64,000 nt of DNA from an uncultured Rhodobacter sp. (GTDB taxonomy: Bacteria > Pseudomonadota > Alphaproteobacteria > Rhodobacterales > Rhodobacteraceae), in contig CAMFII010000007.1 of assembly GCA_945952585.1 (NCBI GenBank), positions 124,001 to 188,000 on the forward strand, given 5' to 3'. A program made the position numbers and the translations under genes. Positions 45,323 through 55,306 of this stretch are shown one piece after another. The notes beneath the pieces are model-generated. The model did no database searches and was not told where the DNA came from. It worked only from the letters and a program-made list of their open reading frames with translations. Position 1 is the first letter of the stretch; each line of letters starts with the position of its first letter.

Positions 45323-45395
45323 TGCTTTGGGGGAGGCTAGAGCGGTCGCCGGGCAGGGCGCGCGGATTTGCGACATTTTCTGCCGCAAATGGAAG

Positions 45396-46121
45396 TCATC
45401 GGCGGGCCGCAAACCCGGCGGCGATGGCGGAGAGGCGCGCGGCAAGGGCCTCGGGGGCGGCGAAATAGGGGGAGTGGCCGGAGTCGAAGGAACTCGTCGT
45501 CACCCCGGCCGCGTCTGCCATGGTCTGCTGCCAGCCGGGCGGGATGACGCAGTCGGCAGTGGTGATGATCGCATGGCGGGGAAACGACCGGGAGGCGTCG
45601 GTGAGGGCAAGGGCAGTTTCCTGCGGCGCGATGGGTTCCGGGCCAAGACGCGGCAGCGACCGGTCGGCGGTTCCGGGCGGACAGTCGTGGAACAGGAGAG
45701 GCGCGATCGTCGCGGGGTCGAAGCGGTAGGTCGGGGCGCCCGGATCGCGCAGGAGCTTGCCACGGAGGGGTTGGCTGGGCCCGGCGCGGCGCAGGTCGGC
45801 CACGGACTGGCCGGGGCGGGGGATATAGGCGCAGAGATAGATCAGGCCCGCCACCTTGCCGCGCGCGGCTTCCGCCGCCGCGGTGATGGGGTAACCACCG
45901 GCGGAGTGGCCGACAAGGATCGAGGGCTGGTCGATCCGGTCGAGGATGGCGGCGGCGTAGCTCGCCAGCGTGACCTGTGACGGGGCGGTGCGGTCGTCGC
46001 CATGGGCCGGAAGGTCGATGGCGTGCGCCTCGATCCCGGCCCGGTCGAGATGGGGCAGGAGGTCCTGCCAGCACCACGCGGCGTGGCAGGAGCCGTGGAC
46101 GAGGAGTAGGCGGGTCGTCAT
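45396..46121 (-). CDS. alpha/beta hydrolase
   Basis: A 241-residue esterase-type hydrolase. The oxyanion region is L-L-V-H-G-S-C-H-A-A-W-C-W, the nucleophile elbow G-H-S-A-G-G is near residue 92 (Ser), and the catalytic His lies in D-S-G-H-S-P-Y near residue 220. It resembles plant methyl-esterase and MhpC-like enzymes. It is the last gene of a minus-strand hydrolase group, 16 bases after the PcaD-like gene. Confidence 0.88.
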   Translation of the reverse strand: MTTRLLLVHGSCHAAWCWQDLLPHLDRAGIEAHAIDLPAHGDDRTAPSQVTLASYAAAILDRIDQPSILVGHSAGGYPITAAAEAARGKVAGLIYLCAYIPRPGQSVADLRRAGPSQPLRGKLLRDPGAPTYRFDPATIAPLLFHDCPPGTADRSLPRLGPEPIAPQETALALTDASRSFPRHAIITTADCVIPPGWQQTMADAAGVTTSSFDSGHSPYFAAPEALAARLSAIAAGFAARR

Positions 46122-46137
46122 TGCCGGGCGGGTCGCA

Positions 46138-46932
46138 TCAGCAGTGACCGATGGAGCGAAGAAAAGCCGAGACGGCAGCGGCCCAGGGCTCTGGCCGGTC
46201 CACGGGCGGCAGGTGGCCGGCGCCGCGGATCAGCTCGAAGCGGCTGCCGCGGATCAGGGCGGCGGTTTCGCGGACGAGGTCGGCGGGGGTCGAGCCGTCC
46301 TCGGACCCGGCAAGGGCCAGCGTCGGCAGGGTCAGCGTTGCAGTCGTGGCGTAGAAATCGGTCCCGGCGATGGCAGAAGCGCAGCCGATCCAGCCCTCGG
46401 GGTTCTGCGCCAGCAGCCGGTCGCGCCACCGCTGCGCCGCGGGCGTGGTCCTGAAGGCGCGCGGGAACCAGCGGTCGATCGTCGGATCTGTGACCGCGGC
46501 CATGCCGCCGGTCCGGACCGCCTCGATCCGACTGGCCCAGGTGTCCGCCGTGGCGATCTTGGCGGCGGTGTTCGACAGCACGAGCCCGCGCACGAGGTCG
46601 AGCCGCTTTACCGCCAGGCCCTGTGCGATCATGCCGCCGATCGACAAGCCGATGACGACCGCGTCACGGAGTTCCAGCCGCTCCATCGCGCGCTCGGCGT
46701 CGCGGATCAGGGCCCCCATGCTATAGGGTGGCGGCGGGCAGTCCGACGCGCCATGGCCCCGCAGGTCGAGACGGACATAGCGGGGGCCGTCCGGCAGCAG
46801 GGGCAGGACCCCGTCCCAAAGCGACAGGTCGGTGCCGAGTGCATGGAGGAGCAGGACCGGCGGGCCATCGGCGCGGCCATCCTCGGCCATCCCGACGGCC
46901 AGATCGCCAAGGTACAGGCGCGCTGGCGTCAC
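46138..46932 (-). CDS. pcaD: alpha/beta hydrolase, 3-oxoadipate enol-lactonase-like
   Basis: A 264-residue hydrolase like PcaD of the beta-ketoadipate pathway: H-A-L-G-T-D-L-S-L-W-D, D-L-R-G-H-G-A-S, nucleophile elbow G-L-S-I-G-G-M near residue 96, and the catalytic His in G-A-G-H-L-P-P near residue 240. The pathway partners (pcaC, pcaB) are not in the window, so the assignment to this substrate is uncertain. Its start overlaps the PLP dehydratase stop by four bases. Confidence 0.78.
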   Translation of the reverse strand: MTPARLYLGDLAVGMAEDGRADGPPVLLLHALGTDLSLWDGVLPLLPDGPRYVRLDLRGHGASDCPPPPYSMGALIRDAERAMERLELRDAVVIGLSIGGMIAQGLAVKRLDLVRGLVLSNTAAKIATADTWASRIEAVRTGGMAAVTDPTIDRWFPRAFRTTPAAQRWRDRLLAQNPEGWIGCASAIAGTDFYATTATLTLPTLALAGSEDGSTPADLVRETAALIRGSRFELIRGAGHLPPVDRPEPWAAAVSAFLRSIGHC

Positions 46933-47906
46933 TGGCCGAACCGCGACAGCGCCTGGATGAAGACCGCCGGATCGACATTGCCGCCCGAGGCGACGGCGAT
47001 GACCGGCTCGTCCGGGCGCGCGGGGGGGCGGAACAGGGCGGCGGCCAGCGCCACCGCGCCTCCGGGTTCCAGCACGATGCGGAGATGGGCAAAGGCCAGC
47101 GCCATCGCGTGCAGCGCCTCGTCATCGCTGACGGTCAGGCCGGGACCGCAGAGGCGCTTCATGATCGGAAAGGTCAGCTGGCCCGGCGTCGGCGTGATGA
47201 TCGCGTCGCAGATCGAACCGGTCATCCGGGCATTCGTGCGGTGGGCTCCGGCGGCAAGGCTCTGGGTGACATCGTCGAAGCCTTCGGGTTCGACCGGGCG
47301 GGCGCGCAGGCCCCGGGCATGCCTTTCAAGTGCAAGGGCGATGCCGGCGGTCAGGCCTCCCCCGCCGCAGCACACCAGGACATCGGCCATGTCGATACCA
47401 AGCAGGGCGGCCTGTTCTGCGATCTCGATCCCGGTTGTGCCCTGGCCGGCGATGACCTCGGGGTTGTCGAAGGGCTTGATGAGGGTCAGGCCGCGCTCTT
47501 CGGCCAGTTTCGCGCCAATCGCGTCGCGGTCCTCGGTCGCCCGGTCATAGAGGATGACCTCGGCGCCATAGGCGCGGGTGTTGTCGATCTTCACCTTCGG
47601 CGCGTCCGAGGGCATGACGATGACGGCCGGGATGCCGTGCCGGGACGCCGCCAGAGCAACGCCCTGCGCATGGTTCCCCGAGGAAAAGGCGATCACGCCC
47701 CGGTCGCGGATCGGCGCCGGCAGGGCCGAGATCGCCGCCCAGGCGCCGCGGAACTTGAAAGAGCCGGTGAACTGCAGGCACTCGGCCTTGACGAAGACCC
47801 GGCGGCTGGCGACCCGGTCAAGCAGCGGCGAATTCAGCAGCGGCGTACGCCGGACATGGCCGGCAAGCCGTTCGGCAGCACGCTCGACTCGGTGCAGGTC
47901 CGTCAT
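46929..47906 (-). CDS. PLP-dependent threonine/serine dehydratase-like protein
   Basis: A 325-residue fold-type II PLP enzyme. The PLP lysine lies in G-S-F-K-F-R-G-A near residue 52, followed by S-S-G-N-H-A-Q-G and the phosphate-binding C-G-G-G-G-L near residue 175; no regulatory ACT domain is present. Relatives include catabolic threonine dehydratase, hydroxyaspartate dehydratase and serine racemase. It overlaps both neighbours by four bases, so the three genes are one operon. Confidence 0.88.
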   Translation of the reverse strand: MTDLHRVERAAERLAGHVRRTPLLNSPLLDRVASRRVFVKAECLQFTGSFKFRGAWAAISALPAPIRDRGVIAFSSGNHAQGVALAASRHGIPAVIVMPSDAPKVKIDNTRAYGAEVILYDRATEDRDAIGAKLAEERGLTLIKPFDNPEVIAGQGTTGIEIAEQAALLGIDMADVLVCCGGGGLTAGIALALERHARGLRARPVEPEGFDDVTQSLAAGAHRTNARMTGSICDAIITPTPGQLTFPIMKRLCGPGLTVSDDEALHAMALAFAHLRIVLEPGGAVALAAALFRPPARPDEPVIAVASGGNVDPAVFIQALSRFGQ

Positions 47907-48772
47907 GCTGTGGAGGCTGGCTGAAGCAAGGCGACAAAGGCCTGGATCGCTGCAAGGCATTCGGATTCGTCGAGAAAGGGCGTATGTCCACGGTTGCGCA
48001 CGGTCACCGCGACGAGATCCGGATGGCGCGCCCGCATCTTCTCGACCGTTGCGGCCGACAGGATGTCCGAATGTTCGCCGTGAAGAACCGTGACCGGCAG
48101 GCCCTTCAGCTGATCGAAGAAGAGCCAGAGGTCCGGCGCGGCCCCTGCTGCCGACTGCTCGATCAGCGCGCGACGCAGGAGCGGGTCGTAGCGCAGGACA
48201 AGACCCTCGGGGGTTTCGCGCCACATCCGCTCGGCCGCTTGCCGCCACTGGACCCGCGAAACGCCGGGAAACTCGTCGGCAAAGGACCGGGTAAGCCGGT
48301 CAGTCACCGCCTCGTAGGTCGGCTCGACAGGAGGGATGCCAACATACTCCATGATCCGCGTCATGCCCTGCGTGCCGACCTCGGGGCCGACATCGTTCAG
48401 GATCACCCCCAGCAGCCGCTCGCGGTGCATGGCGGCCAGCGCCATGGCAATCAGCCCCCCGCGCGAGGTTCCAAGGATTGCGACCTTTGCGATCCCGAGA
48501 TGGTCAAGCAGTTCCAGCACATCATGCGCCTCGCGCAGGACATTGTAGTTCATGTAGTCCGGGTCGTGGTCCGACAGGCCGCGCCCGCGGCTGTCGAGCC
48601 GGATCAGGCGGCAACTGCCCGCCAGCGGCGCAAGGATCGGCTCGAAATCCGCCATGTTCCGGGTCAGCCCCGCGAGGCAAAGAAGTGGCAGCCCGCTTCC
48701 CCGATCATCGTAGGCCAGGTGCAGGCCGTCGATTGTCGTGAACTGCTTCATGGCGGTCATACGCCAGACCAA
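47903..48772 (-). CDS. alpha/beta hydrolase
   Basis: A 289-residue hydrolase with L-C-L-A-G-L-T-R-N at the oxyanion region, L-D-S-R-G-R-G-L-S-D, nucleophile elbow G-T-S-R-G-G near residue 102, and catalytic His in N-R-G-H-T-P-F near residue 264. The start may be at an ATG four or seven codons later, since no ribosome-binding site favours one. It is the first gene of the operon running to 45396. The substrate is unknown. Confidence 0.85.
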   Translation of the reverse strand: MVWRMTAMKQFTTIDGLHLAYDDRGSGLPLLCLAGLTRNMADFEPILAPLAGSCRLIRLDSRGRGLSDHDPDYMNYNVLREAHDVLELLDHLGIAKVAILGTSRGGLIAMALAAMHRERLLGVILNDVGPEVGTQGMTRIMEYVGIPPVEPTYEAVTDRLTRSFADEFPGVSRVQWRQAAERMWRETPEGLVLRYDPLLRRALIEQSAAGAAPDLWLFFDQLKGLPVTVLHGEHSDILSAATVEKMRARHPDLVAVTVRNRGHTPFLDESECLAAIQAFVALLQPASTA

Positions 48773-48982
48773 CGGGATTGAACAGACATCACCGCGCGGA
48801 TCACCGGCGTCCTCCTCCTACGTTGGGATACTTGCGGAAGGTGGCACAGGGATGACACCGAGGAAAGGGCCGAAGACGGGTCAGCGCCGATTGCCGCAGT
48901 TCGGGCAGGCGAAGCCCGCTTGCCGCCCCGGCGGTCAGGGCCTAAACCCCTGCGGGCGGCAGACAGACAGGAAGACGCGCGG

Positions 48983-50758
48983 ATGGCGGAACAGCTGGAA
49001 GAACGGCAGCGCTCGAAAAAGGTAGGCGCTCTGGGCGGTTTGATGCCCTTCCTGCGGCCTTACCGGGGGCTGGCAATCTTTGCCGGTTTGGCCCTTGTCC
49101 TGACAGCGGCGGTCAGTCTGGTGCTGCCGATTGCCGTGCGCCGGGTGGTCGACGGGTTCGAATCCGGCAGCGCCGAATTGCTGGATCACTATTTCGTGGC
49201 CGCCCTGTTCATCGCCGCCCTGCTCGCGGTTGGAACCGGGGCCCGCTACTACCTTGTGACCCGTCTGGGCGAACGGGTGGTGGCCGACATCCGCCGCGCC
49301 ATGTTCGACCGGGTCGTGGGCCTGAGCCCCGCCTTTTTCGAGCGCATCCTGACGGGTGAGGTTGTCAGCCGCCTGACCACGGACACGACGCTGATCCTGT
49401 CGCTGATCGGGTCATCGGTTTCGGTGGCGCTGCGCAACCTGCTGATTCTGATCGGCGGCATCGTGATGATGTTCTTTTCGTCGCCCAAGCTTGCAGGGCT
49501 GGTGCTGCTCCTCGTGCCGCTGGTCGTCGTGCCGATCGTGGTGATGGGGCGCCGCCTGCGCGCGCAGAGCCGCGAGAACCAGGACTGGATCGCCGCCTCC
49601 TCCGGCAATGCCTCCGAGGCGCTGCAGGCAGTGCAGGCGGTGCAGGCCTTCACCCATGAGGCGGAGTCGCGCGAAAGCTTCGGTGAGATCACCGAGAAAT
49701 CCTATGTCTCGGCCCGGACCCGGATCGGCACGCGGGCGGTGATGACGGTCATTGTCATCTTCCTCGTCTTCTCGGGTGTCGTCGGCATCCTCTGGATCGG
49801 CGCGCGCGACGTGCGGGCGGGCGCGATGAGCCCGGGCGAACTGATCCAGTTCCTGATCTATGCCGTCATGGTGGCGGGATCGGTCGGCGCCCTCTCCGAG
49901 ATCTGGGGCGAGCTTCAGCGGGCGGCGGGCGCGACCGAGCGCTTGCAGGAACTGCTCGCGACCGAGGACCCTGTCCTCGACCCCGCAAGACCGAAGCCGC
50001 TGCCGCGCCCGGTCAAGGGCGAGGTCGTCTTCGACGACGTGGTCTTCCACTATCCCGCGCGGCCCGAATACAGGGCGCTGAACGGGGTGAGCTTCACGGT
50101 CCGCCCGGGCGAGACGGTGGCGCTCGTCGGGCCGTCGGGGGCCGGTAAGTCCACGGTTTTCCAGATCCTGCTGCGGTTCTACGACCCGCAGGCGGGCCGG
50201 GTGACGCTGGACGGGGTCGACCTGCGCGAGATGGCGCGCAGCGATTTCCGCCAGGCGATGGCGCTGGTGCCGCAGGATCCGGTGATCTTCGCCACCTCGG
50301 CGCGCGAGAACATCCGCTTCGGCCGGCCAGAGGCGAGCGATGCCGAGGTCGAGGCCGCGGCAAAGGCCGCCGCCGCACACGACTTCCTGGTCGCCCTCCC
50401 GCAGGGCTACGATACTTTCGTGGGCGAACGCGGCGTGATGCTGTCGGGCGGACAGAAGCAGCGCATTGCCATTGCCCGCGCCATCCTGCGCGATGCGCCG
50501 GTCCTCCTCCTGGACGAGGCGACGAGCGCGCTCGATGCCGAAAGCGAACGGGCGGTGCAGCAGGCGGTCGAACGCCTGTCCCAGGGCCGCACGACCCTTG
50601 TCGTCGCGCACCGTCTGGCGACGGTGAAGCGTGCCGACCGCATCTTGGTCTTCGACCACGGCCGGATCATCGACAGCGGCACGCATGAGGAGCTTGTGGC
50701 GGGCGGCGGGCTTTACGCGCGCCTTGCGCGGCTGCAGTTCACCGACGGCACGCTCTGA
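48983..50758 (+). CDS. ABC transporter, fused permease and ATPase (MsbA-like)
   Basis: A 591-residue half-transporter with six transmembrane helices (about 25-310) and a C-terminal ATPase. Walker A is G-P-S-G-A-G-K-S, the signature is L-S-G-G-Q-K-Q-R, Walker B is L-L-L-D-E-A-T-S, and the H-loop is V-A-H-R-L. It forms a homodimer that exports lipids or drugs. The start is M-A-E-Q-L-E-E; the gene is divergent from the hydrolase operon. Confidence 0.93.
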   Translation: MAEQLEERQRSKKVGALGGLMPFLRPYRGLAIFAGLALVLTAAVSLVLPIAVRRVVDGFESGSAELLDHYFVAALFIAALLAVGTGARYYLVTRLGERVVADIRRAMFDRVVGLSPAFFERILTGEVVSRLTTDTTLILSLIGSSVSVALRNLLILIGGIVMMFFSSPKLAGLVLLLVPLVVVPIVVMGRRLRAQSRENQDWIAASSGNASEALQAVQAVQAFTHEAESRESFGEITEKSYVSARTRIGTRAVMTVIVIFLVFSGVVGILWIGARDVRAGAMSPGELIQFLIYAVMVAGSVGALSEIWGELQRAAGATERLQELLATEDPVLDPARPKPLPRPVKGEVVFDDVVFHYPARPEYRALNGVSFTVRPGETVALVGPSGAGKSTVFQILLRFYDPQAGRVTLDGVDLREMARSDFRQAMALVPQDPVIFATSARENIRFGRPEASDAEVEAAAKAAAAHDFLVALPQGYDTFVGERGVMLSGGQKQRIAIARAILRDAPVLLLDEATSALDAESERAVQQAVERLSQGRTTLVVAHRLATVKRADRILVFDHGRIIDSGTHEELVAGGGLYARLARLQFTDGTL

Positions 50759-50868
50759 CGCAACGCTGCGTCGCCCCGGCCAGCCATGCCTTGCGAGGCT
50801 GCGACAAACCGTCCATCCTTTGCGCGGGAGACACGCCCGCCGGTCAACGGCGGCAGGGAGGGGTTTGC

Positions 50869-52764
50869 ATGCGGGAGTTTTCGTCCGTCGCGGATGTGCG
50901 CGCCATCGAGGCCGAGGCCGATTGGGCCGGCCGGGGCGAACCGGCGACGATCTATGATTTTCTCAGCCGCACCAAGGCCAGGCATGGGGGCAGGCCCGCC
51001 GTGTCCTTCCAGCTGCTCTCCGGGGCCGCAGACCCGGCGCGGACCCTGACCTGGAGCGAGCTTCATGCCCGCGTCACCCAGGCCGCAAACGCCTTTCGTG
51101 CCCTCGGCGTGGGCGAGACGGATGTCGTGGCCTATGTCCTGCCGAACAGCCTGGAAACAGTGGTGACGCTGCTCGGCGGCATGGTCGCGGGGATCGTCAA
51201 CCCGATCAACCCGCTGCTCGAGCCGCAACAGATCGGCGCGATCCTGCGCGAGACCAGGGCCAAGGTCGTGGTCACCCTGCGCGCCTTTCCCAAGGCCGAT
51301 GTGGCGCAGAAGGTTGCCGAGGCCGTGCGTCACGCGCCGAATGTCCGGACAGTGATCGAGATCGACCTTGTCCGCTATCTCTCGCCACCGAAAAGCTGGA
51401 TCGTCCGGATGATCCGGCCCAAGAACCCGATGGCCCATGACGCGCAGGTCAACGGCTTCCGGTCGCAGCTTGCCGCGCAACCTTCAGACCGGCTGACCTT
51501 CGAGGATCGCAAGGCCGATCGGGTCGCGGCCTATTTCCACACGGGCGGCACGACAGGAATGCCGAAGGTGGCGCAGCACCGTGTCTCGGGCATGGTCTAT
51601 AACGGCTGGCTGGGCCATACGCTTCTTTTCCGCGAGACGGACGTGGTGATCTGCCCGCTGCCGATGTTCCACGTCTTCGCCGTCTATCCGATCCTGATGT
51701 CGATGATCGCCGCCGGTGCCCATGCCGTCTTTCCGACGCCCGCGGGCTATCGCGGCGAAGGGGTGTTCGACAATTTCTGGAAGCTCATCGCGCGCTGGAA
51801 GGTGACCTATGTCATCACCGTGCCGACCGCGTTGGCTGCACTGATGCAGCGCAAGGTCGATGCCGATGTCTCGACCCTGCGCGGCGCCTTTTCCGGCTCG
51901 GCACCCCTGCCGGTGGAGCTTTTCAACCGCTTCGAGGCGGCGACTGGCGTCAAGATCATCGAGGGCTACGGCCTGACCGAATGCACCTGCCTCGTCTCCT
52001 GCAACCCGCCGGGCGGGGCGAAGAAAATCGGCTCGGTCGGAATTCCTTTCCCCTACACTGAGGTGCGGATCCTGCATTTCGGCTCGGACGGCAAGGTCAG
52101 CCGGACCTGCGGCACAGACGAGGTGGGCGAGATCTGCGTGTCGAACCCGGGGGTCTATGTCGGCAACACCTATACGGAGGCCGAAAAGAACGCCGGCCTC
52201 TTCGCCGATGAGCGCTTCCTGCGGACCGGTGACCTCGGGCGGATCGACGCACAGGGCTACCTGTTCATCACCGGCCGGGCGAAGGATCTCATCATCCGTG
52301 GCGGCCACAACATCGACCCGGCCGAGATCGAGGAGGCACTGATGCGCCACGAGGCGGTGGCCTTCGTCGGTGCGATCGGCCAGCCCGACAATTTCGCCGG
52401 AGAGTTGCCCTGCGCCTATGTCGAACTCGTCAAGGGTGGGAAAGTGACCGAGAAGGACCTGCTGGACTTCGCCAAGGCCCATATCCACGAGCGCGCCGCG
52501 GTGCCGAAGCATATCGAAATCCTGGACGAACTGCCGAAGACGGCTGTTGGAAAGGTGTTCAAGCCCGACCTGCGCCGCCGCGCGATCACGCGGGTGATCG
52601 ACGCGGCGCTGTCGGGCGCCGGGCTCGAGGCCGGCGTGCGCGAGGTGGTCGAGGACAAGAAACGCGGGTTGGTCGCGAAGGTCGAGCGGCGCGGCGAGGT
52701 CGATGACGGAAAGCTCGCCCATGTGCTGGGCGAATTTGCCCTGGCCTGGGACTGGGCCGACTGA
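50869..52764 (+). CDS. acyl-CoA synthetase (AMP-forming)
   Basis: A 631-residue ANL-family ligase. The P-loop is T-G-G-T-T-G-M-P-K, A5 is Y-G-L-T-E, A7 is T-G-D-L-G-R-I-D, the hinge is G-R-A-K-D-L-I-I-R-G-G, and the catalytic lysine lies in P-K-T-A-V-G-K. It activates a carboxylic acid to its CoA thioester; the length (631) is longer than average because of a C-terminal extension of ~70 residues. A GCAGGGAGG ribosome-binding site precedes the ATG. Confidence 0.92.
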   Translation: MREFSSVADVRAIEAEADWAGRGEPATIYDFLSRTKARHGGRPAVSFQLLSGAADPARTLTWSELHARVTQAANAFRALGVGETDVVAYVLPNSLETVVTLLGGMVAGIVNPINPLLEPQQIGAILRETRAKVVVTLRAFPKADVAQKVAEAVRHAPNVRTVIEIDLVRYLSPPKSWIVRMIRPKNPMAHDAQVNGFRSQLAAQPSDRLTFEDRKADRVAAYFHTGGTTGMPKVAQHRVSGMVYNGWLGHTLLFRETDVVICPLPMFHVFAVYPILMSMIAAGAHAVFPTPAGYRGEGVFDNFWKLIARWKVTYVITVPTALAALMQRKVDADVSTLRGAFSGSAPLPVELFNRFEAATGVKIIEGYGLTECTCLVSCNPPGGAKKIGSVGIPFPYTEVRILHFGSDGKVSRTCGTDEVGEICVSNPGVYVGNTYTEAEKNAGLFADERFLRTGDLGRIDAQGYLFITGRAKDLIIRGGHNIDPAEIEEALMRHEAVAFVGAIGQPDNFAGELPCAYVELVKGGKVTEKDLLDFAKAHIHERAAVPKHIEILDELPKTAVGKVFKPDLRRRAITRVIDAALSGAGLEAGVREVVEDKKRGLVAKVERRGEVDDGKLAHVLGEFALAWDWAD

Positions 52765-52772
52765 CGGAAGAG

Positions 52773-52839
52773 AGGGGGCTTTCTGCCCCCTCGCGCCTTT
52801 TGGCGCTCACCCCCGAGGATATTTGAGAGCAGAAAATGA
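52773..52839. repeat. intergenic hairpin repeat, copy C
   Basis: AGGGGGC, TTTCT, GCCCCCT, then a stem (GCGCC, TTTT, GGCGC), then TCACCCCCGAGGATATTTG and AGAGCAGAAAATG. It lies exactly between the convergent stops of the acyl-CoA synthetase and dtd genes and is almost identical to copy B. Confidence 0.88.
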
Positions 52840-52848
52840 CCTGCCTGG

Positions 52849-53292
52849 TCAGAGGGTTTCTGTGTCGAGCCAGATCGTCACCGGGCCGTCGTTGACAAGG
52901 CTGACCGCCATGTCTGCACCGAATTCGCCGGTTTCGGTGGGAAAGCCCTCGGACCGCATCCGCGCGGCGAAGTGTTCGTAGAGGCGGCGACCCTCGGCCG
53001 GGGGGGCGGCATAGGAAAAGCCGGGGCGGTTGCCGCGCAGGTCGGCGGCCAGGGTGAACTGGCTGACGACCAGCACCGAGCCCTTGGTGTCGCGGAGCGA
53101 GAGGTTCATCTTGCCCGCCTCGTCCTTGAAGATCCTGAGCTTGGCGATGCGTTCCGCCAGCCGGTCTGCCTCGGCCTCGCCATCGCCCTGCATTGCGCAG
53201 ACGAGGATCATCAGGCCCGGCCCGATCTGGCCGATGACGTCGCCCTTGACGGTGACCCGCGCCTCGCTGACGCGCTGGACGACCGCCCTCAT
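52849..53292 (-). CDS. dtd: D-aminoacyl-tRNA deacylase
   Basis: A 147-residue enzyme removing D-amino acids from tRNA. Both signature motifs are present: S-Q-F-T-L-A-A near residue 77 and N-D-G-P-V-T-I-W near the C-terminus. It begins M-R-A-V-V-Q-R-V. The start overlaps the stop of the upstream sugar kinase gene by four bases, and repeat copy C follows. Confidence 0.96.
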   Translation of the reverse strand: MRAVVQRVSEARVTVKGDVIGQIGPGLMILVCAMQGDGEAEADRLAERIAKLRIFKDEAGKMNLSLRDTKGSVLVVSQFTLAADLRGNRPGFSYAAPPAEGRRLYEHFAARMRSEGFPTETGEFGADMAVSLVNDGPVTIWLDTETL

Positions 53293-54212
53293 AGCTCGTG
53301 CGCCCAGGGCGGGTTCGCGCCGGGGCGCGAGACGGTCACGGCAGCGGCGCGCGCGCCGAGCGACAGGGCGGCATCGAGCGCGGCATCGGACAGGTCGGCC
53401 ACCGCGCCCTTGGTCAGGACCCCGTCGCGATCGAGCGCGGCCAGGACGCCGGCGTTGAACGTGTCGCCCGCGCCGACGGTGTCGGCCACGGTCACCTTCT
53501 GCGACGCGACGAAGCGTTCTCCGGTGGCGGTGATGGCGCGGGCGCCCTTTGCCCCTTCGGTGATGAACACGACCTTCGGGCCACGCGCGACAATGCCGCG
53601 GGCGAGGGTGGTGATGTCGCCCGCGCCTTCCAGCCAGTGCAGGTCCTCGTCGGACAGTTTCACGATGTCGGCGCGCGCCATCATCCGGCCGATCCGGGCG
53701 CGGTAGGCAGCCTGGTCGGTGATGAAGCCGGGGCGGATGTTCGGGTCGATCATCGTCACCCGGCCCGAGGCCGCAGCGCGGGCCTGAAGCTCGTCATAGG
53801 CACCGGCGGCGGGGTCGTTCACCAGGCTGATGCCACCGAAGAAGAGCGTGCCGATATGGTCGGGCAGGGCGGGCAGGTCGGCGACCGACAGCAGGCGGCC
53901 CGCGGTGTTTTCATCGTAGAAGGCGTAGGTCGCCTGTCCGTTCACCAGCTTGACGAAGGCGAGCGTCGTCGGCCGGACCGAGCGGGCGCAGAGCGAGGTA
54001 TCGACCCGGGACGCGGCCAGCGTCTGGTCGAGGATCTCGCCGAAGAGGTCTGTCGAAAGGCCGGTGAAGAAGCCGGACGCAGCACCCAACCGGCCAAGCG
54101 CGATGGCGGTGTTGAAGACGGCGCCGCCCGCATAGGGGGCGAAGGCGGCCTCGCCCGCCGTGCTTTCGCGCGGCAGCATGTCGATCAGCGCTTCTCCGCA
54201 GCACAGGATCAT
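53289..54212 (-). CDS. PfkB family carbohydrate kinase (fructokinase-like)
   Basis: A 307-residue ribokinase-family sugar kinase. Signature 1 includes [15 protein letters not shown], and signature 2 is [12 protein letters not shown] with the catalytic Asp. Fructokinases are the closest pattern (C-C-G-E-A-L-I-D at the start). It overlaps dtd and follows purC by 67 bases on the same strand. The exact sugar is not proven. Confidence 0.9.
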   Translation of the reverse strand: MILCCGEALIDMLPRESTAGEAAFAPYAGGAVFNTAIALGRLGAASGFFTGLSTDLFGEILDQTLAASRVDTSLCARSVRPTTLAFVKLVNGQATYAFYDENTAGRLLSVADLPALPDHIGTLFFGGISLVNDPAAGAYDELQARAAASGRVTMIDPNIRPGFITDQAAYRARIGRMMARADIVKLSDEDLHWLEGAGDITTLARGIVARGPKVVFITEGAKGARAITATGERFVASQKVTVADTVGAGDTFNAGVLAALDRDGVLTKGAVADLSDAALDAALSLGARAAAVTVSRPGANPPWAHEL

Positions 54213-54279
54213 CGCATCTTCCCCCCTTTGCCTTTGCCCCTTCCTAGGCGGCTCGGGCGTTTCCGGCAATGGGAAGATG

Positions 54280-55254
54280 TTAGCGCCCAAACAAGGGGGC
54301 GAGATTTGCCCGCACCCGGTCCAGAGGCGTGGCCCCGGACATGTCCGGCACGAAGGTCTGGCCGGTGATCGTCTCGTAGGCCTCGATATAGACCTGCGCG
54401 GTGCGGGCGATCATCTCGGCGGGGATCTCCGGGATCGGATCGTGGTAGGGATCGCAGCGCGCGGCGACCCATGCGCGGATCACGTCCTTGTCGAAGGAGG
54501 GCGGACGGGCGCCGGCCTGGAAGGCCTGCTCGTAGCCCGAGGCGATCCAGTAGCGGCTGGAATCGGGGGTGTGAATCTCGTCGGCGATCAGGATGTTGCC
54601 GTCCCTGTCCACGCCGAATTCGTACTTGGTGTCGACGAGGATCAACCCCCGTTCGGCCGCCATCCGCTGGCCCCGGGCGAACAGCGCAAGCGCCCGCTCG
54701 GCGACGAAATCCCATTGCGCCTTGGTCAGAAGGCCGGTCTCGACGATCTGGGCTGCGGTCAGCGGCGCATCGTGGCCGCCGCCGAACTCTTTCGATGTCG
54801 GGGTAAGGATGGCCTGCGGCAGCGCCTGGTTCGGGCGCAAGCCATCGGGGAAGCAGTGGCCATACATCTGCCGCTCGCCCTTCTGGTACAGCGTCAGGAT
54901 CGAAGTGCCGGTGGTTCCGGCCAGATACCCCCGCACGACGATCTCGACCGGCAGGATCGTGACATGCTTGCCGATCACGACATTCGGGTCGGGATAGGCA
55001 AGGACATGGTTCGGGCAGATGTCCGCTGTGTGGTCGAACCAGTAGCGCGCCATCTGGGTCAGCACCTGACCCTTCCACGGGATCGCCGCCAGAATCCGGT
55101 CGAAGGCCGAGATCCGGTCGGACGAGATCAGGATACGCCGCGGTCCATTCACACCGTCGTCGGGCAGGTCGTAGCAGTCGCGGACCTTGCCGAAATAGGG
55201 GTTGGGCAGTTCCGGGATGCGGGCGTGGTCGAGGACGCGGGTCATGTCGGGCAT
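54280..55254 (-). CDS. purC: SAICAR synthase (phosphoribosylaminoimidazole-succinocarboxamide synthase)
   Basis: A 324-residue purine biosynthesis enzyme of the longer form. Motifs are G-K-V-R-D-C-Y-D near residue 22, [18 protein letters not shown], and L-V-D-T-K-Y-E-F-G with [12 protein letters not shown] later. GGAGGCAAAG precedes the ATG and fixes the start. It joins CAIR and aspartate. Confidence 0.96.
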   Translation of the reverse strand: MPDMTRVLDHARIPELPNPYFGKVRDCYDLPDDGVNGPRRILISSDRISAFDRILAAIPWKGQVLTQMARYWFDHTADICPNHVLAYPDPNVVIGKHVTILPVEIVVRGYLAGTTGTSILTLYQKGERQMYGHCFPDGLRPNQALPQAILTPTSKEFGGGHDAPLTAAQIVETGLLTKAQWDFVAERALALFARGQRMAAERGLILVDTKYEFGVDRDGNILIADEIHTPDSSRYWIASGYEQAFQAGARPPSFDKDVIRAWVAARCDPYHDPIPEIPAEMIARTAQVYIEAYETITGQTFVPDMSGATPLDRVRANLAPLFGR

Positions 55255-55306
55255 CTTTGCCTCCGGCTCGGGACGTGCCGCTCTATCGGGCCGGGGGCAG
55301 CGGGAG

